A stretch of 64,000 nt of DNA from Halorubrum persicum (GTDB taxonomy: Archaea; Halobacteriota; Halobacteria; Halobacteriales; Haloferacaceae). Positions 39,443 through 47,806 of the stretch are shown here, piece by piece. The DNA is taken from contig NZ_NHOA01000139.1 of the NCBI RefSeq assembly GCF_002727125.1, positions 33,584 to 97,583 of the forward strand, written 5' to 3'. The notes beneath the pieces are model-generated. The model saw nothing but the letters and a program-made list of their open reading frames with translations, searched no databases and had not been told where the DNA came from. Made by a program: the position numbers and the translations under genes. Positions within the stretch are counted from its first letter, which is position 1. Every line of letters begins with the position of its first letter.

Positions 39443-39450
39443 CTATAGTC
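39443..39450 (+). promoter_or_regulatory. TATA box of tatA
   Basis: CTATAGTC, preceded by CAAAAAGA as a possible BRE, is centred 29 bases before the ATG at 39476, consistent with a leaderless or nearly leaderless message. Confidence 0.6.
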
Positions 39451-39475
39451 GCAAGAGGGCTACGGTCGTGTAGAG

Positions 39476-39760
39476 ATGGTAAGTGCGATTCCACTGATCG
39501 GCGGCATCCCGGCGGGCCCGGAGCTTCTCATCATCCTGCTCGTGTTGGTCCTGCTGTTCGGGGCGAACAAGATCCCGAAGCTCGCTCGCTCGACCGGCCA
39601 AGCGATGGGCGAGTTCAAGAAGGGGCGAGAACAGGTCGAGGAAGAACTACAGGAGATGCAGGGCGACGAGGAGGACGAGACGCCGATCGAGACCGACTCC
39701 ACGGTCGAGGACGAGGACGACGAGTTCGAGACCGAAACCGAGAAAGAGACCAGCGCGTAA
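39476..39760 (+). CDS. tatA: Sec-independent translocase component TatA
   Basis: A 94-residue TatA/E protein that forms the pore-like assembly for exporting folded proteins, a major route in haloarchaea. It has an N-terminal membrane helix (PELLIILLVLVLLFGANKIP), the hinge FGANKIPKLA, an amphipathic helix (ARSTGQAMGEFKKG) and a very acidic C-terminal tail. No tatC gene is adjacent. tRNA-Arg follows 54 bases later and may be co-transcribed. Confidence 0.95.
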   Translation: MVSAIPLIGGIPAGPELLIILLVLVLLFGANKIPKLARSTGQAMGEFKKGREQVEEELQEMQGDEEDETPIETDSTVEDEDDEFETETEKETSA

Positions 39761-39813
39761 TCGGCTCCACGGCGCCGACCGATCCCCGCAGCGACATTTT
39801 CTCCACCCGTCTC

Positions 39814-39886
39814 GGGCGCGTGGCCTAGCGGACAGGGCGAGAGGTTCCTAACCTCTCGATCGCGGGTTCGAATCCCGTCGCGCCCG
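39814..39886 (+). tRNA. tRNA-Arg (anticodon CCT)
   Basis: A cloverleaf over 73 bases. The acceptor stem is GGGCGCG with CGCGCCC, and the D-arm contains CCTAGCGGAC. The anticodon stem is AGAGG/CCTCT with loop TTCCTAA, giving anticodon CCT (reads AGG). The T-arm is CGGGTTCGAATCCCG. The discriminator is G and CCA is not encoded. No intron is seen. Fragments of its T-arm and 3' end recur downstream (39921-39932 inverted, 39962-39985 direct). Confidence 0.96.
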
Positions 39887-39985
39887 CTATCTGCGAACGA
39901 AGTGAGCAGTAGCGGCACAAGCGGGATTCGAAACAGGGAGCGGAGCGAGCGAAGTGACTGAGGTTCGAATCCCGTCGCGCCCGCT
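39865..39985 (+). repeat. Direct and inverted repeats of tRNA-Arg 3' end
   Basis: A 24-base segment (GGTTCGAATCCCGTCGCGCC and four further bases, 39865-39888) recurs exactly at 39962-39985. Between them GCGGGATTCGAA (39921-39932) is an inverted copy of the T-loop region with 11 of 12 matches. The intervening 97 bases contain no gene. These look like attachment-site remnants of tRNA-targeting elements; no integrase is nearby. Confidence 0.8.
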
Positions 39986-40076
39986 CCTTCGCTGACGCTC
40001 AGTCACGATCGCGACTGACTCCACGCTCACTACGTTCGCTCGCGTGGATCCCGCCGTGTCCGTCGGTAAACTGTTC

Positions 40077-40778
40077 TCACGGGTCGTCGTCGAGCCGCCG
40101 GAACGATCGGCTCGCGAGCCACACCGACCCGACGCCGATCGCGAGCGTCGCCCCCGCGAGCAGGGGACCCGGATCGTAGAGGAGCGGGGGGTGGTAGCCG
40201 GCGCCGTAGTCGAGTCCGACGTTGGCGACGACGAGCGCGAGCGCGAGAGCCAGCGCGCCGCGGGTGGTCCGGCCGAACGCCGGGAACAGCAGGGCGAGCC
40301 CCACGAAACAGAGGTGGGTACCGAGCACGCCCCAGTAGTAGATCCACGCGTCGGGAGCCGCGACGTACTCGCCGAACGCGAGATTCAGGGAGACGAGCGG
40401 CCAGAGCCCGAACTGGACCAACCACACGAACCCGAGGGTCTGGAGGTGCGCGAGCCCGCGCGAGGTCGGAGCGTCGGTCACGCCCTCCCCGCGGCGAACC
40501 GTCGGAGCGAGAGTTAGAAGCGCGGCCCCGCCGAGCGCGACCGCGACCGCCGAGTCCGCGTACAGCGGCCACAGCGGGACCGGGACGCTACCGGCGGTCG
40601 GCGCGTAGTACGCGATCCCGACCGCGAGCATGAAGGCGGTGAACGCGAGCACGACCGCGAGGCTCCGCGTCGTGCCGAGCAGCTCCTCGGCGATCGCCTC
40701 GCGGACGCGCCGCCGAACGGACGCGTGTCGGAGGCGGCCGAGCGACCGGAGTCCGCCGGAGGCGTCGGAGCGTGTCAC
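40077..40778 (-). CDS. DUF1405 family membrane protein
   Basis: A 233-residue membrane protein with about six to seven helices. VPLWPLYADSAVAVAL and DAWIYYWGVLGTHLCFV match the DUF1405 (YpjA-like) family, known from haloarchaea and Bacillus but without assigned function. The first roughly 35 residues are basic and probably cytoplasmic. It is transcribed away from the TRIC-like gene, toward tRNA-Arg, with a 53-base gap to the TRIC gene on the same strand. Confidence 0.82.
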   Translation of the reverse strand: MTRSDASGGLRSLGRLRHASVRRRVREAIAEELLGTTRSLAVVLAFTAFMLAVGIAYYAPTAGSVPVPLWPLYADSAVAVALGGAALLTLAPTVRRGEGVTDAPTSRGLAHLQTLGFVWLVQFGLWPLVSLNLAFGEYVAAPDAWIYYWGVLGTHLCFVGLALLFPAFGRTTRGALALALALVVANVGLDYGAGYHPPLLYDPGPLLAGATLAIGVGSVWLASRSFRRLDDDP

Positions 40779-40831
40779 ACCACTCGGTTCGCCCGCGACG
40801 ACCTAAAGGCCGCCCTCTCGGTCCGATCGCG

Positions 40832-41488
40832 TCACTCCCGCCGCAGGTCCAAGCTCTGTGCCGTCGGGAGGGTCCAGCCGTACGTGACCGCGGCCAGTCG
40901 GGTCCCGACCGTCACGGCCGCACACGCCGCGGCGGCGGTCCCGGCGGTCGCGCCCGCCGCTCCCGCGACCCAGTACGCGCTCCCGCCGAGGACCGCACAG
41001 CTCGCGTAGAAGTCCTCGAAGAGGATGAACGGGGCTCGATCGAGGAGGATGTCGGCGAACGCCCCGCCGCCGACCGCGTTGATCGTCGCGATCGCCACGA
41101 CGCCGAACGCCGACACGCCGACCCCGGTCGCGACGATCGCGCCGGCCGTCGCGAACGCGGCCAGTCCGATGGCGTCCGAGACGACGGTAACCGGATGCGT
41201 CTCCGGTGCGGAGAGCACGGCGTTCAGCCCGACCGCCAGGGCGACGCCGAGTAGCCCCAACCCGATCTCGATGGGGGACTGAAGCGCGAGCGGAACGCGG
41301 GCCACGAGGAGGTCGCGGGTCGCGCCGCCGACGAACGCCATCGCCAGCCCGACGATGACGATCCCGAGCAGGTCGAACTCCTCGCGGATCGCCTTCGACG
41401 ACCCGACGAGCGCGAACGCGACCAACCCGATCGTGTTCATCACGGCGAACGGGTCGCCGAACAACACCGAAGCGAAACCCAGACTCAC
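40832..41488 (-). CDS. TRIC (UPF0126) family cation channel protein
   Basis: A 218-residue, seven-helix protein of the trimeric intracellular cation channel type, made of two similar three-helix bundles. FVGGATRDLLVARVPLAL in the first half and NAVGGGAFADILLDRAPFIL in the second are the paired GG-x-x-RD signatures. The Arg-Asp of the second copy is replaced by Ala-Asp. Prokaryotic members conduct K+ or Na+ passively. It may share a transcript with the DUF1405 gene. The small exporter gene diverges from it 94 bases away. Confidence 0.88.
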   Translation of the reverse strand: MSLGFASVLFGDPFAVMNTIGLVAFALVGSSKAIREEFDLLGIVIVGLAMAFVGGATRDLLVARVPLALQSPIEIGLGLLGVALAVGLNAVLSAPETHPVTVVSDAIGLAAFATAGAIVATGVGVSAFGVVAIATINAVGGGAFADILLDRAPFILFEDFYASCAVLGGSAYWVAGAAGATAGTAAAACAAVTVGTRLAAVTYGWTLPTAQSLDLRRE

Positions 41489-41582
41489 TGTCGCCGGCTA
41501 CGACCGCGAGACCCATGAGTGTGCCGTCGTGTCCGCAGCCCGCATCGAAAGCCTTCTCGACGCAGTGGACGAACTCGGCGTG

Positions 41583-41906
41583 ATGTCGTGGCTCATCCTG
41601 TTCGTCGCCGGCCTGTTCGAGATCGCGTGGGCCATCGGACTGGAGTACTCCGACGGCTTCACCGAGCCGCTGCCGACGGCGGGCACGATCGCCGCGCTCG
41701 TCGTCAGCATGGTGTTGCTCGGGAGGGCGGTACAGGACCTCCCGATCGGGACCGCCTACGCCGTGTGGACGGGGATCGGTGCCGTCGGTACCGCGTCGCT
41801 CGGCGTCGTCCTGTTCGACGAGCCGGCGACCGGCGCACGCCTCCTCTGTATCTCCGTGATCGTCGTCGGCATCGTCGGGCTCCACCTCGTCTCCGGGGGC
41901 CACTGA
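41583..41906 (+). CDS. SMR family exporter (Gdx/SugE-like)
   Basis: A 107-residue, four-helix small multidrug resistance protein. The N-terminus MSWLILFVAGLFEIAWAIGL has the essential Glu (FEIAWAIGLEYS) and is closest to the SugE/Gdx subgroup, which exports guanidinium ion. LPIGTAYAVWTGIGAVGTAS is the second signature. The frame is open upstream, but membrane topology and family length place the start at this ATG. It would act as an antiparallel dimer. Substrate assignment by subgroup is probable, not proven. Confidence 0.9.
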   Translation: MSWLILFVAGLFEIAWAIGLEYSDGFTEPLPTAGTIAALVVSMVLLGRAVQDLPIGTAYAVWTGIGAVGTASLGVVLFDEPATGARLLCISVIVVGIVGLHLVSGGH

Positions 41907-41952
41907 GGGGTCCATCATCGGTCCGCGGCCCCCGCTTCGATCTCGCCCCGGA

Positions 41953-41962
41953 CTATATAAAT
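41953..41962 (+). promoter_or_regulatory. Upstream TATA-like box of the pilus operon
   Basis: CTATATAAAT is an excellent archaeal TATA sequence, but it lies about 130 bases before the ATPase start at 42086. It would give a leader of about 100 bases. A second T-rich element, CCTTTTTC (42054-42061), sits about 28 bases before the ATG and could drive a leaderless message. Confidence 0.55.
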
Positions 41963-42085
41963 GGTTGACAAGTCGTCGATCGCCGGACCCCCCTCTAGAT
42001 GCGCGCCACAGACCGCGATTCATGGATTATCAGTCGCGGTGTTTTGCGAGACACCTTTTTCAACGGGCGAATCGTGCACGCACGT

Positions 42086-45000
42086 ATGACTGCCGAGGAC
42101 GCCGAGCATTCGCCCTTCTCGCCCGACGAGACGGCGGAATCTCCGGCGTCTGACCGGCTGACGGCGGATACTCCGGTGTCGGTGGGGCGATTCTCGTGGC
42201 GCTCGTTCCTCCGCGACCGCGGGCGCGAGGACGCCGCGACCGAGCTGTACGCCGACATCGGCGAGGCACCGGTCGTGCCCGCGACCTCCGTCGCCGCCCA
42301 CGTCGAGGAGGGCGTCGACCGGGTGGTCCGCGCCGCCGGCGTCGACGAGCCGTACACGGCCGACGGCGACACCGCCGTTCCGGGACACGGTACGCCCGAG
42401 GCGGGGACGCTCGTGATCGGTCCGGACCACGTCGTTCTCAGCGGCGCGGCCGTCGTCCCCGCCGGGACCTCGACCGCGGCGGCGACTTCCGAACCCGAAG
42501 CGGAGCCGGTTGACGAGGCGGAAGACACCGAAGGGGAGGTACAAGCGGGCGGCGAGGGGGAAGAACAAGCAGGCGACGAGAAGGAGGCACAAGAGGGCGA
42601 CGACGTGGACGAGGGCGACAGCGGCGGCGTCGGTGAAGGAGGCGACGGAGAAGAAGGCGGCGGAGAGGCAGGCGAAATCGAGGGCGGCGGAGAGGCAGGC
42701 GAAATCGAGGGCGGCGGAGAGGCAGGCGAAATCGAGGGCGGCGGGACCGCGGACGAGACCACGGAACGGCCCGGCATCGCGGTCGACGGCGCGGGGGTCT
42801 CGGGGGTCGTCGTCGCCGCGGCCACTGAGGTGGAGTCGGTTCCGCGACGCGCACCGACGAGCGAGGAGTGGGATCGGGTCGGCGTGGACCCGAGCGACTT
42901 CCTCGGGTTCGACCCGTCGGAGACGGCGTTCCGGTTCGGGGGCGCCGCGGCCGTGGGAGACGTGCTCTGGGACCTCTGTTCGGCCCGGTACAACCTCTAC
43001 GAGGTGCCGGTGCTCAAGGGGTACTACACGTGGGACGACTACCGCGACGAGTACTTCCTCGGCGAGGACGGGAACCCGCCGGCCGAGGAGAACGAGGAGG
43101 GCGAAGCGGAGCCGCTGGCGTTCACGCACGACGACAAAGTCGAGGCGCTGGGGTTCGATCCCGACCGGACGGAGGAACTACTGGGAGCGGGTGGCGCCGC
43201 CGCCGCCGACCTCGCGGAGCTGGTCGACGAGCGCACCGTCAACGTGAACCCAGAGGTCGACGAGGACGCGTTCTTCTCGACGGACGAGGGCCACACCACG
43301 CTCGCGAACCGGTACGACTTGGAGAAGGCGGTGCCGATGCCGAAGAAGCGTCACTTCCGCGAGATCGAGCGGTACTGGGTGAACAAGCCGTACGCCTTCG
43401 TGATCGTGTTCCGGTCGACGAAGGAGAACGAGGTGAAGTACTACGCAGTCCAGCCGTACCGGACCGAGATCGAGACCGACCTGATCGAGTTCCTCACCGG
43501 GAAGCTCCGGACGTCGATCAAGTACGCCGACGAGTCGATCGCGGGCGGCGACGAGGCGTTCCGCGAGGGCGTGATCGTCGACGAGACGCTGACGCTGCTC
43601 GACCGGTACGACCTCTACGAGCGCGCGGACGACACCAGAGGCCCCGTCGACGACCTCGTGGACGACCTCGTGGACCGCTTCGGCTTCGACCTCACGGAGG
43701 GGATCGCCGGGCGGATCTCCGAGTCACTCGGGTACGAACCGCCGACGGAGTCGAGCCCGACCCCCGAGAAGGTGCTCGCTCGACCCGAGCCGGCGGTGCT
43801 CGCGGAGGACCCGAAGACGCTCTCGGAACATCAGGTCGAGAAGCTGCTGTACTACCTCAAGCGGGACTTCATCGGGTACGAGCGCATCGACCCGATCAAG
43901 TACGACATCAACGTCGAGGATATCTCCTGTGACGGGTACAACTCCCCGGTGTTCGTCTACCACTCCGACTACGAACAGATCATCACCAACGTCTACCACG
44001 GGACCGACGAGCTCGACGACTTCGTCGTGAAGCTCGCGCAGCGCTCCGGGAAGGGGATCTCGAAGCGCCGCCCGCAGGTGGACGCCACGCTCCCGGACGG
44101 CTCCCGCGCCCAGCTCACGCTCGGACGCGAGGTGTCGGACCACGGCACCAACTACACGATCCGGCAGTTCAACGACGTGCCGTTCACCCCGATCGACCTG
44201 ATCAACTGGAAGACGTTCTCGCTCGACGAGATGGCCTTCCTCTGGCTCTCGATCGAGAACCACAAGAGCCTGATCTTCGCGGGCGGCACCGCCTCCGGGA
44301 AGACGACGAGCCTGAACGCCGTCTCCCTCTTTATCCCCTCGAACTCGAAGATCGTCTCCATCGAGGACACCCGCGAGGTGGAGCTTCCCCAGCGAAACTG
44401 GATCGCCTCCGTCACGCGCCCCTCCTTCTCCGACGACGACAAGGGCGACATCGACGAGTTCGACCTGCTGGAGGCCGCGCTCCGCCAGCGCCCCGACTAC
44501 ATCGTGATGGGCGAGATCCGGGGCGAAGAGGGGCGCACGGCCTTCCAGGTGATGTCGACCGGCCACACCACCTACACGACGTTCCACGCCGACACGGTCG
44601 GCGAGGTGCTCAAGCGGTTCACCACCGACCCGATCAACGTCTCGAAGACGATGTTCACCGCGCTCGATCTGGTCTCGGTCCAGACCTCCACGCGGGTGCA
44701 GGGGAAGAAGGTGCGCCGGAACAAGTCGCTGACCGAGATCAACCACTACGACGCCGAGAACGACGAGATCAACGTCCAAGACGTGTTCCAGTGGCAGGCG
44801 GAAACCGACGAGTTCCTCCAGATGGGCGACTCGAACACCCTCGAAGACATCATGTTCGACCGCGGCTGGAGCCGCGAGACGCTGGACGAGGAGCTCCGGA
44901 AGCGCCGCGTCGTGTTAGCGTACCTCATCGACCGCGGGCTCAACAGCTACGCGCAGGTCGCGGCGACGTTCCAGGCGTTCATCAACGACCCGGAGACGGT

Positions 45001-45745
45001 GCTCGCGCTGATGGCGAACGAGGAGCTGGAGCGGTCGCTCGAGGACCTCCGCGAGATGGAGTCGGTGCTGATCAACGTCGACCGCGACAAAGAGGAGATG
45101 GTGCCGCGACCGGAGCCGGACGAGGCGGGCCGGGAGGAGGTCGAGGGGATCCTGGAGTCGGCCGAGGACCTGTTCGCGGAGTACCGCGGTCGGATGCCCG
45201 ACTCCGTGGCCGACGCCCTCCTCGATGTCGCGCCGGCACCCGACGTCGAGGCGGAGCCCGGCTCCGAGCGCGAGGCGCTCGCGCAGGCGGCGGACGAGGC
45301 CGCGGCGGCGGACGCCGACGCGGACGAAAGGGACAGTCCGGACGACGCGGACGACAGCGCGGACGACGCGGACGACGCGGACGAAAGGGACAGTCCGGAC
45401 GACGCGGACGACACGACCGACACGGACGGAGCGATCGACTTCGACGAGCCGTTCGACGGCGGGATCGACGTGCTCGATTCGGCTCCGGAGCGGGAGTCGG
45501 AGCCGGCTCCGGAGCCTGTTTTAAACGGCATCGACGCCGGCGACAAGACGGCTGTCGACGGCATCGATTCCGAGGAAGGTGGAAGCGCAGCACGCGGCGG
45601 TGAGGATGACGACGCCGAGAGCGCTGGTGAGAGTGAGGACGCCGAAGGTGACGGCGAGGAGAGGCAGGACGAGGAGGGGGAGGGCCGCGACGAAAGCATC
45701 GACGACTGGGGCTTCGGGTCCGTCGAATCCCCGGAGGAGCGGTAG
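42086..45745 (+). CDS. Type II/IV secretion system ATPase (PilB-like) with long N- and C-terminal extensions
   Basis: A 1219-residue hexameric secretion ATPase, much larger than typical PilB proteins. The order is an Asp/Glu-poor start, an acidic Gly-rich stretch (about 130-240) with three perfect 9-residue GGGEAGEIE repeats (191-217), an N-terminal domain (about 240-640) and the ATPase core (about 640-1000). The core has FAGGTASGKTTSLNAV (Walker A), YIVMGEIRGEEG (Walker B) and GHTTYTTFHAD. A roughly 150-residue Asp/Ala/Glu tail contains a 39-bp DNA repeat. It powers the platform protein encoded next. A frame upstream to 41999 has non-coding-like codon use, so the ATG at 42086 is chosen. Confidence 0.93.
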   Translation: MTAEDAEHSPFSPDETAESPASDRLTADTPVSVGRFSWRSFLRDRGREDAATELYADIGEAPVVPATSVAAHVEEGVDRVVRAAGVDEPYTADGDTAVPGHGTPEAGTLVIGPDHVVLSGAAVVPAGTSTAAATSEPEAEPVDEAEDTEGEVQAGGEGEEQAGDEKEAQEGDDVDEGDSGGVGEGGDGEEGGGEAGEIEGGGEAGEIEGGGEAGEIEGGGTADETTERPGIAVDGAGVSGVVVAAATEVESVPRRAPTSEEWDRVGVDPSDFLGFDPSETAFRFGGAAAVGDVLWDLCSARYNLYEVPVLKGYYTWDDYRDEYFLGEDGNPPAEENEEGEAEPLAFTHDDKVEALGFDPDRTEELLGAGGAAAADLAELVDERTVNVNPEVDEDAFFSTDEGHTTLANRYDLEKAVPMPKKRHFREIERYWVNKPYAFVIVFRSTKENEVKYYAVQPYRTEIETDLIEFLTGKLRTSIKYADESIAGGDEAFREGVIVDETLTLLDRYDLYERADDTRGPVDDLVDDLVDRFGFDLTEGIAGRISESLGYEPPTESSPTPEKVLARPEPAVLAEDPKTLSEHQVEKLLYYLKRDFIGYERIDPIKYDINVEDISCDGYNSPVFVYHSDYEQIITNVYHGTDELDDFVVKLAQRSGKGISKRRPQVDATLPDGSRAQLTLGREVSDHGTNYTIRQFNDVPFTPIDLINWKTFSLDEMAFLWLSIENHKSLIFAGGTASGKTTSLNAVSLFIPSNSKIVSIEDTREVELPQRNWIASVTRPSFSDDDKGDIDEFDLLEAALRQRPDYIVMGEIRGEEGRTAFQVMSTGHTTYTTFHADTVGEVLKRFTTDPINVSKTMFTALDLVSVQTSTRVQGKKVRRNKSLTEINHYDAENDEINVQDVFQWQAETDEFLQMGDSNTLEDIMFDRGWSRETLDEELRKRRVVLAYLIDRGLNSYAQVAATFQAFINDPETVLALMANEELERSLEDLREMESVLINVDRDKEEMVPRPEPDEAGREEVEGILESAEDLFAEYRGRMPDSVADALLDVAPAPDVEAEPGSEREALAQAADEAAAADADADERDSPDDADDSADDADDADERDSPDDADDTTDTDGAIDFDEPFDGGIDVLDSAPERESEPAPEPVLNGIDAGDKTAVDGIDSEEGGSAARGGEDDDAESAGESEDAEGDGEERQDEEGEGRDESIDDWGFGSVESPEER
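42656..42736 (+). repeat. Three perfect 27-bp repeats inside PilB-like gene
   Basis: Units at 42656-42682, 42683-42709 and 42710-42736 are identical and in frame, each encoding GGGEAGEIE. Identity at the DNA level, with no synonymous changes, points to recent slippage or expansion. Confidence 0.9.
45317..45412 (+). repeat. 39-bp direct repeat in PilB-like C-terminal tail
   Basis: The segment beginning GACGCGGACGAAAGGGACAG at 45317-45355 is repeated exactly at 45374-45412, in frame, encoding DADERDSPDDADD. It enlarges the acidic tail. Confidence 0.85.
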
Positions 45746-45772
45746 TCCCGTGGTCCGAGCGAGGTGGGTCGC

Positions 45773-47806
45773 GTGAGTCTCGACACGGGGGTCGGCGACG
45801 GCTCCGTCGACGGCAACCTCCTCGCGGGACTGTTCTATCCCGTCTTCGAGCTGATATTCGACGAGGACGGCGACTTCGTCGGCGACGTGGAGCGGAAGCT
45901 CGCGGAGGCGCGGATGCCGGATCAGGTGGAGATGTACGTCTCGCGCGCGCTCGGCGTCGGTCTGATCGTCGGCGGAGCCCTCTGGGCGCTCGGGACGCTG
46001 ACCGGCTACGGGGTGTTCTCGCTCGGGCTGATCGACCCCGAGGCGCTCTCGCTCGGCGTGCCCGCGCCCACGCCGGCGGTCCAGTCGTTCCTGCGTTCGC
46101 TCGTCGTCCCCGCCGCGGTCCTCGTCAGCGGACTCGTGTTCGGGGCGATCGGGTTCGCGATCGGGTTCGGCGGCGTGATCGCGATCCCCTACTCGCGGGC
46201 GTCGGCGCGGGAGCGCGAGATCAACCTCCTGCTCGCGGACTCGGTGTCGTTCATGTACGCGCTGTCGGTCGGGGGGCTCAATCAGCTGGAGATCCTCCGC
46301 GCGATGGCGACGGCGGAGGACACCTACGGCGAGGTGTCACGCGAGTTCCAGAGCATCGTCAACGAGACGGAGTACTTCGGCACCGACTACCGGAACGCGA
46401 TCCGCCAGCAGTCGATGGAGACCCCCTCCGACGAGCTCTCGCAGTTCCTCGCCGACATGCTCTCCATCGTCAACTCCGGCGGCGACATGGAGAGCTTCCT
46501 GAAGGACAAAAAGGAGAAACACCTCCGCACGTCGAAACAGGAGCGCGAGATGACGCTGGAGACGCTGGAGCTGTTCGGCGAGATGTATATGACGCTGTCG
46601 CTGTTCCCCCTCCTCCTCATCATCATCCTCGTCATCATGGGGATGATGGGCGAGTCGGACGAACGCCTGCTGTACGCGACGGTGTACCTCCTCATCCCGC
46701 TGACGGGCGCGGGGTTCCTGGTGCTCGTCTCCACGGTGAAGCAGGACGAGCCGGGCGACGGCTATCTCCGCCCCGACGGCGGCAGCGAGCGACTCCAACA
46801 GACCAGTCAAGAGGGGCTGCTCCACTTCGGACTGATCGAGGGGTTCGTCGGTCGGTTCGGCGTCTTCGATCGAATCCGCGACCGCGAGGGGACGTACAAG
46901 ACCAAACAGATCATGTCCGCGCCGCACGTGTTCCTCCGGGACAACCCCCTCTACACGCTCGCGCTGACCGTGCCGGCCGCGCTCGTCGTCGTCGGCGTCG
47001 CGGTCGCCTCGGGGAACGCGCCGACGACCGTCGACGGCTGGGTCGCCCGTCCGGTGTGGTCGACGTTCATCTGGGTGTACCTCCCCGCGTACCTCGTGAT
47101 GGGACCGCTCGCGGTGTTCCACGAGTGGAGCCAGCGGTCCAAGCGGGCGATCACGGGGAAGCTCTCTGAGAGCCTCCGAAAGCTCTCCTCCGCGAACGAC
47201 ACCGGGCAGACGCTGCTCGAATCGGTCCAGACCGTGTCGGAAACGTCGACCGGAAAGCTCGCCGAGGAGTTCGAGGTGGTCCACGCGAAGGTGAACTACG
47301 GGATGAGCCTTCGGGACGCCCTAGTGGAGTTCAACAACTCCTACGCGGTCCCCCGGCTCGCCCGGACGGTGAAACTCATCTCGGAGGCGCAGGAGGCGTC
47401 CTCACAGATCACGGACGTGTTGACCACGGCGGCGCAGGCCTCGGAGAACCAGGACGACATCGAGCGCGAACGGATCTCCCGGACCCGGATGCAGGTGGCG
47501 ATCATCGTGATGACGTACGTCACGCTGCTGGGCGTGATGGCCATCCTCCAGACCCAGTTCATCGACGTGATGGGCGGGCTCTCCTCGCAGGCGGACGGCG
47601 GGAGTACGGGCGGCGCGGGCTTCGGAGGTGGCGGCGGCGTCGACCCGGAGGTGCTCTCGCTGCTGTTCTTCCACGCCGTGACGCTGCAGGCGATCCTCTC
47701 CGGATTCATCAGCGGATACATCCGGAACGCAGACATCGTCTCCGGCGTCAAATTTGCCGTGGTCCTGATGACGCTCGCGCTGGGGGTGTGGATCTATGTG
47801 GGATGA
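45773..47806 (+). CDS. Type II secretion F-domain platform protein (PilC/TadC-like)
   Basis: A 677-residue membrane platform with two T2SSF halves. Hydrophobic segments include VGLIVGGALWALGTL, VVPAAVLVSGLVFGAIGF, LFPLLLIIILVIMG, YLLIPLTGAGFLVL, ALVVVGVAVASG, VYLPAYLVMGPLAVF and the final FAVVLMTLALGVWIYVG. The soluble parts carry NLLLADSVSFMYALSVGGL and RLARTVKLISEAQEAS, typical of TadC/ArlJ proteins. GAGGTG at 45761 gives the best spacing to the GTG at 45773; another GTG nine bases earlier is possible. Its end overlaps the first pilin-like gene by 11 bases. Confidence 0.92.
   Translation: MSLDTGVGDGSVDGNLLAGLFYPVFELIFDEDGDFVGDVERKLAEARMPDQVEMYVSRALGVGLIVGGALWALGTLTGYGVFSLGLIDPEALSLGVPAPTPAVQSFLRSLVVPAAVLVSGLVFGAIGFAIGFGGVIAIPYSRASAREREINLLLADSVSFMYALSVGGLNQLEILRAMATAEDTYGEVSREFQSIVNETEYFGTDYRNAIRQQSMETPSDELSQFLADMLSIVNSGGDMESFLKDKKEKHLRTSKQEREMTLETLELFGEMYMTLSLFPLLLIIILVIMGMMGESDERLLYATVYLLIPLTGAGFLVLVSTVKQDEPGDGYLRPDGGSERLQQTSQEGLLHFGLIEGFVGRFGVFDRIRDREGTYKTKQIMSAPHVFLRDNPLYTLALTVPAALVVVGVAVASGNAPTTVDGWVARPVWSTFIWVYLPAYLVMGPLAVFHEWSQRSKRAITGKLSESLRKLSSANDTGQTLLESVQTVSETSTGKLAEEFEVVHAKVNYGMSLRDALVEFNNSYAVPRLARTVKLISEAQEASSQITDVLTTAAQASENQDDIERERISRTRMQVAIIVMTYVTLLGVMAILQTQFIDVMGGLSSQADGGSTGGAGFGGGGGVDPEVLSLLFFHAVTLQAILSGFISGYIRNADIVSGVKFAVVLMTLALGVWIYVG

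Noticed and set aside
41999..42085. Extension of the pilus ATPase to the ATG at 41999
   Set aside because: The 29 codons have low third-position GC and an ordinary intergenic look, and include the T-rich promoter-like element at 42054-42061; homology and acidic composition start after 42086.
42656..42736. CRISPR-like array
   Set aside because: Only three units with no spacers, in frame inside a coding gene; it is a protein repeat.
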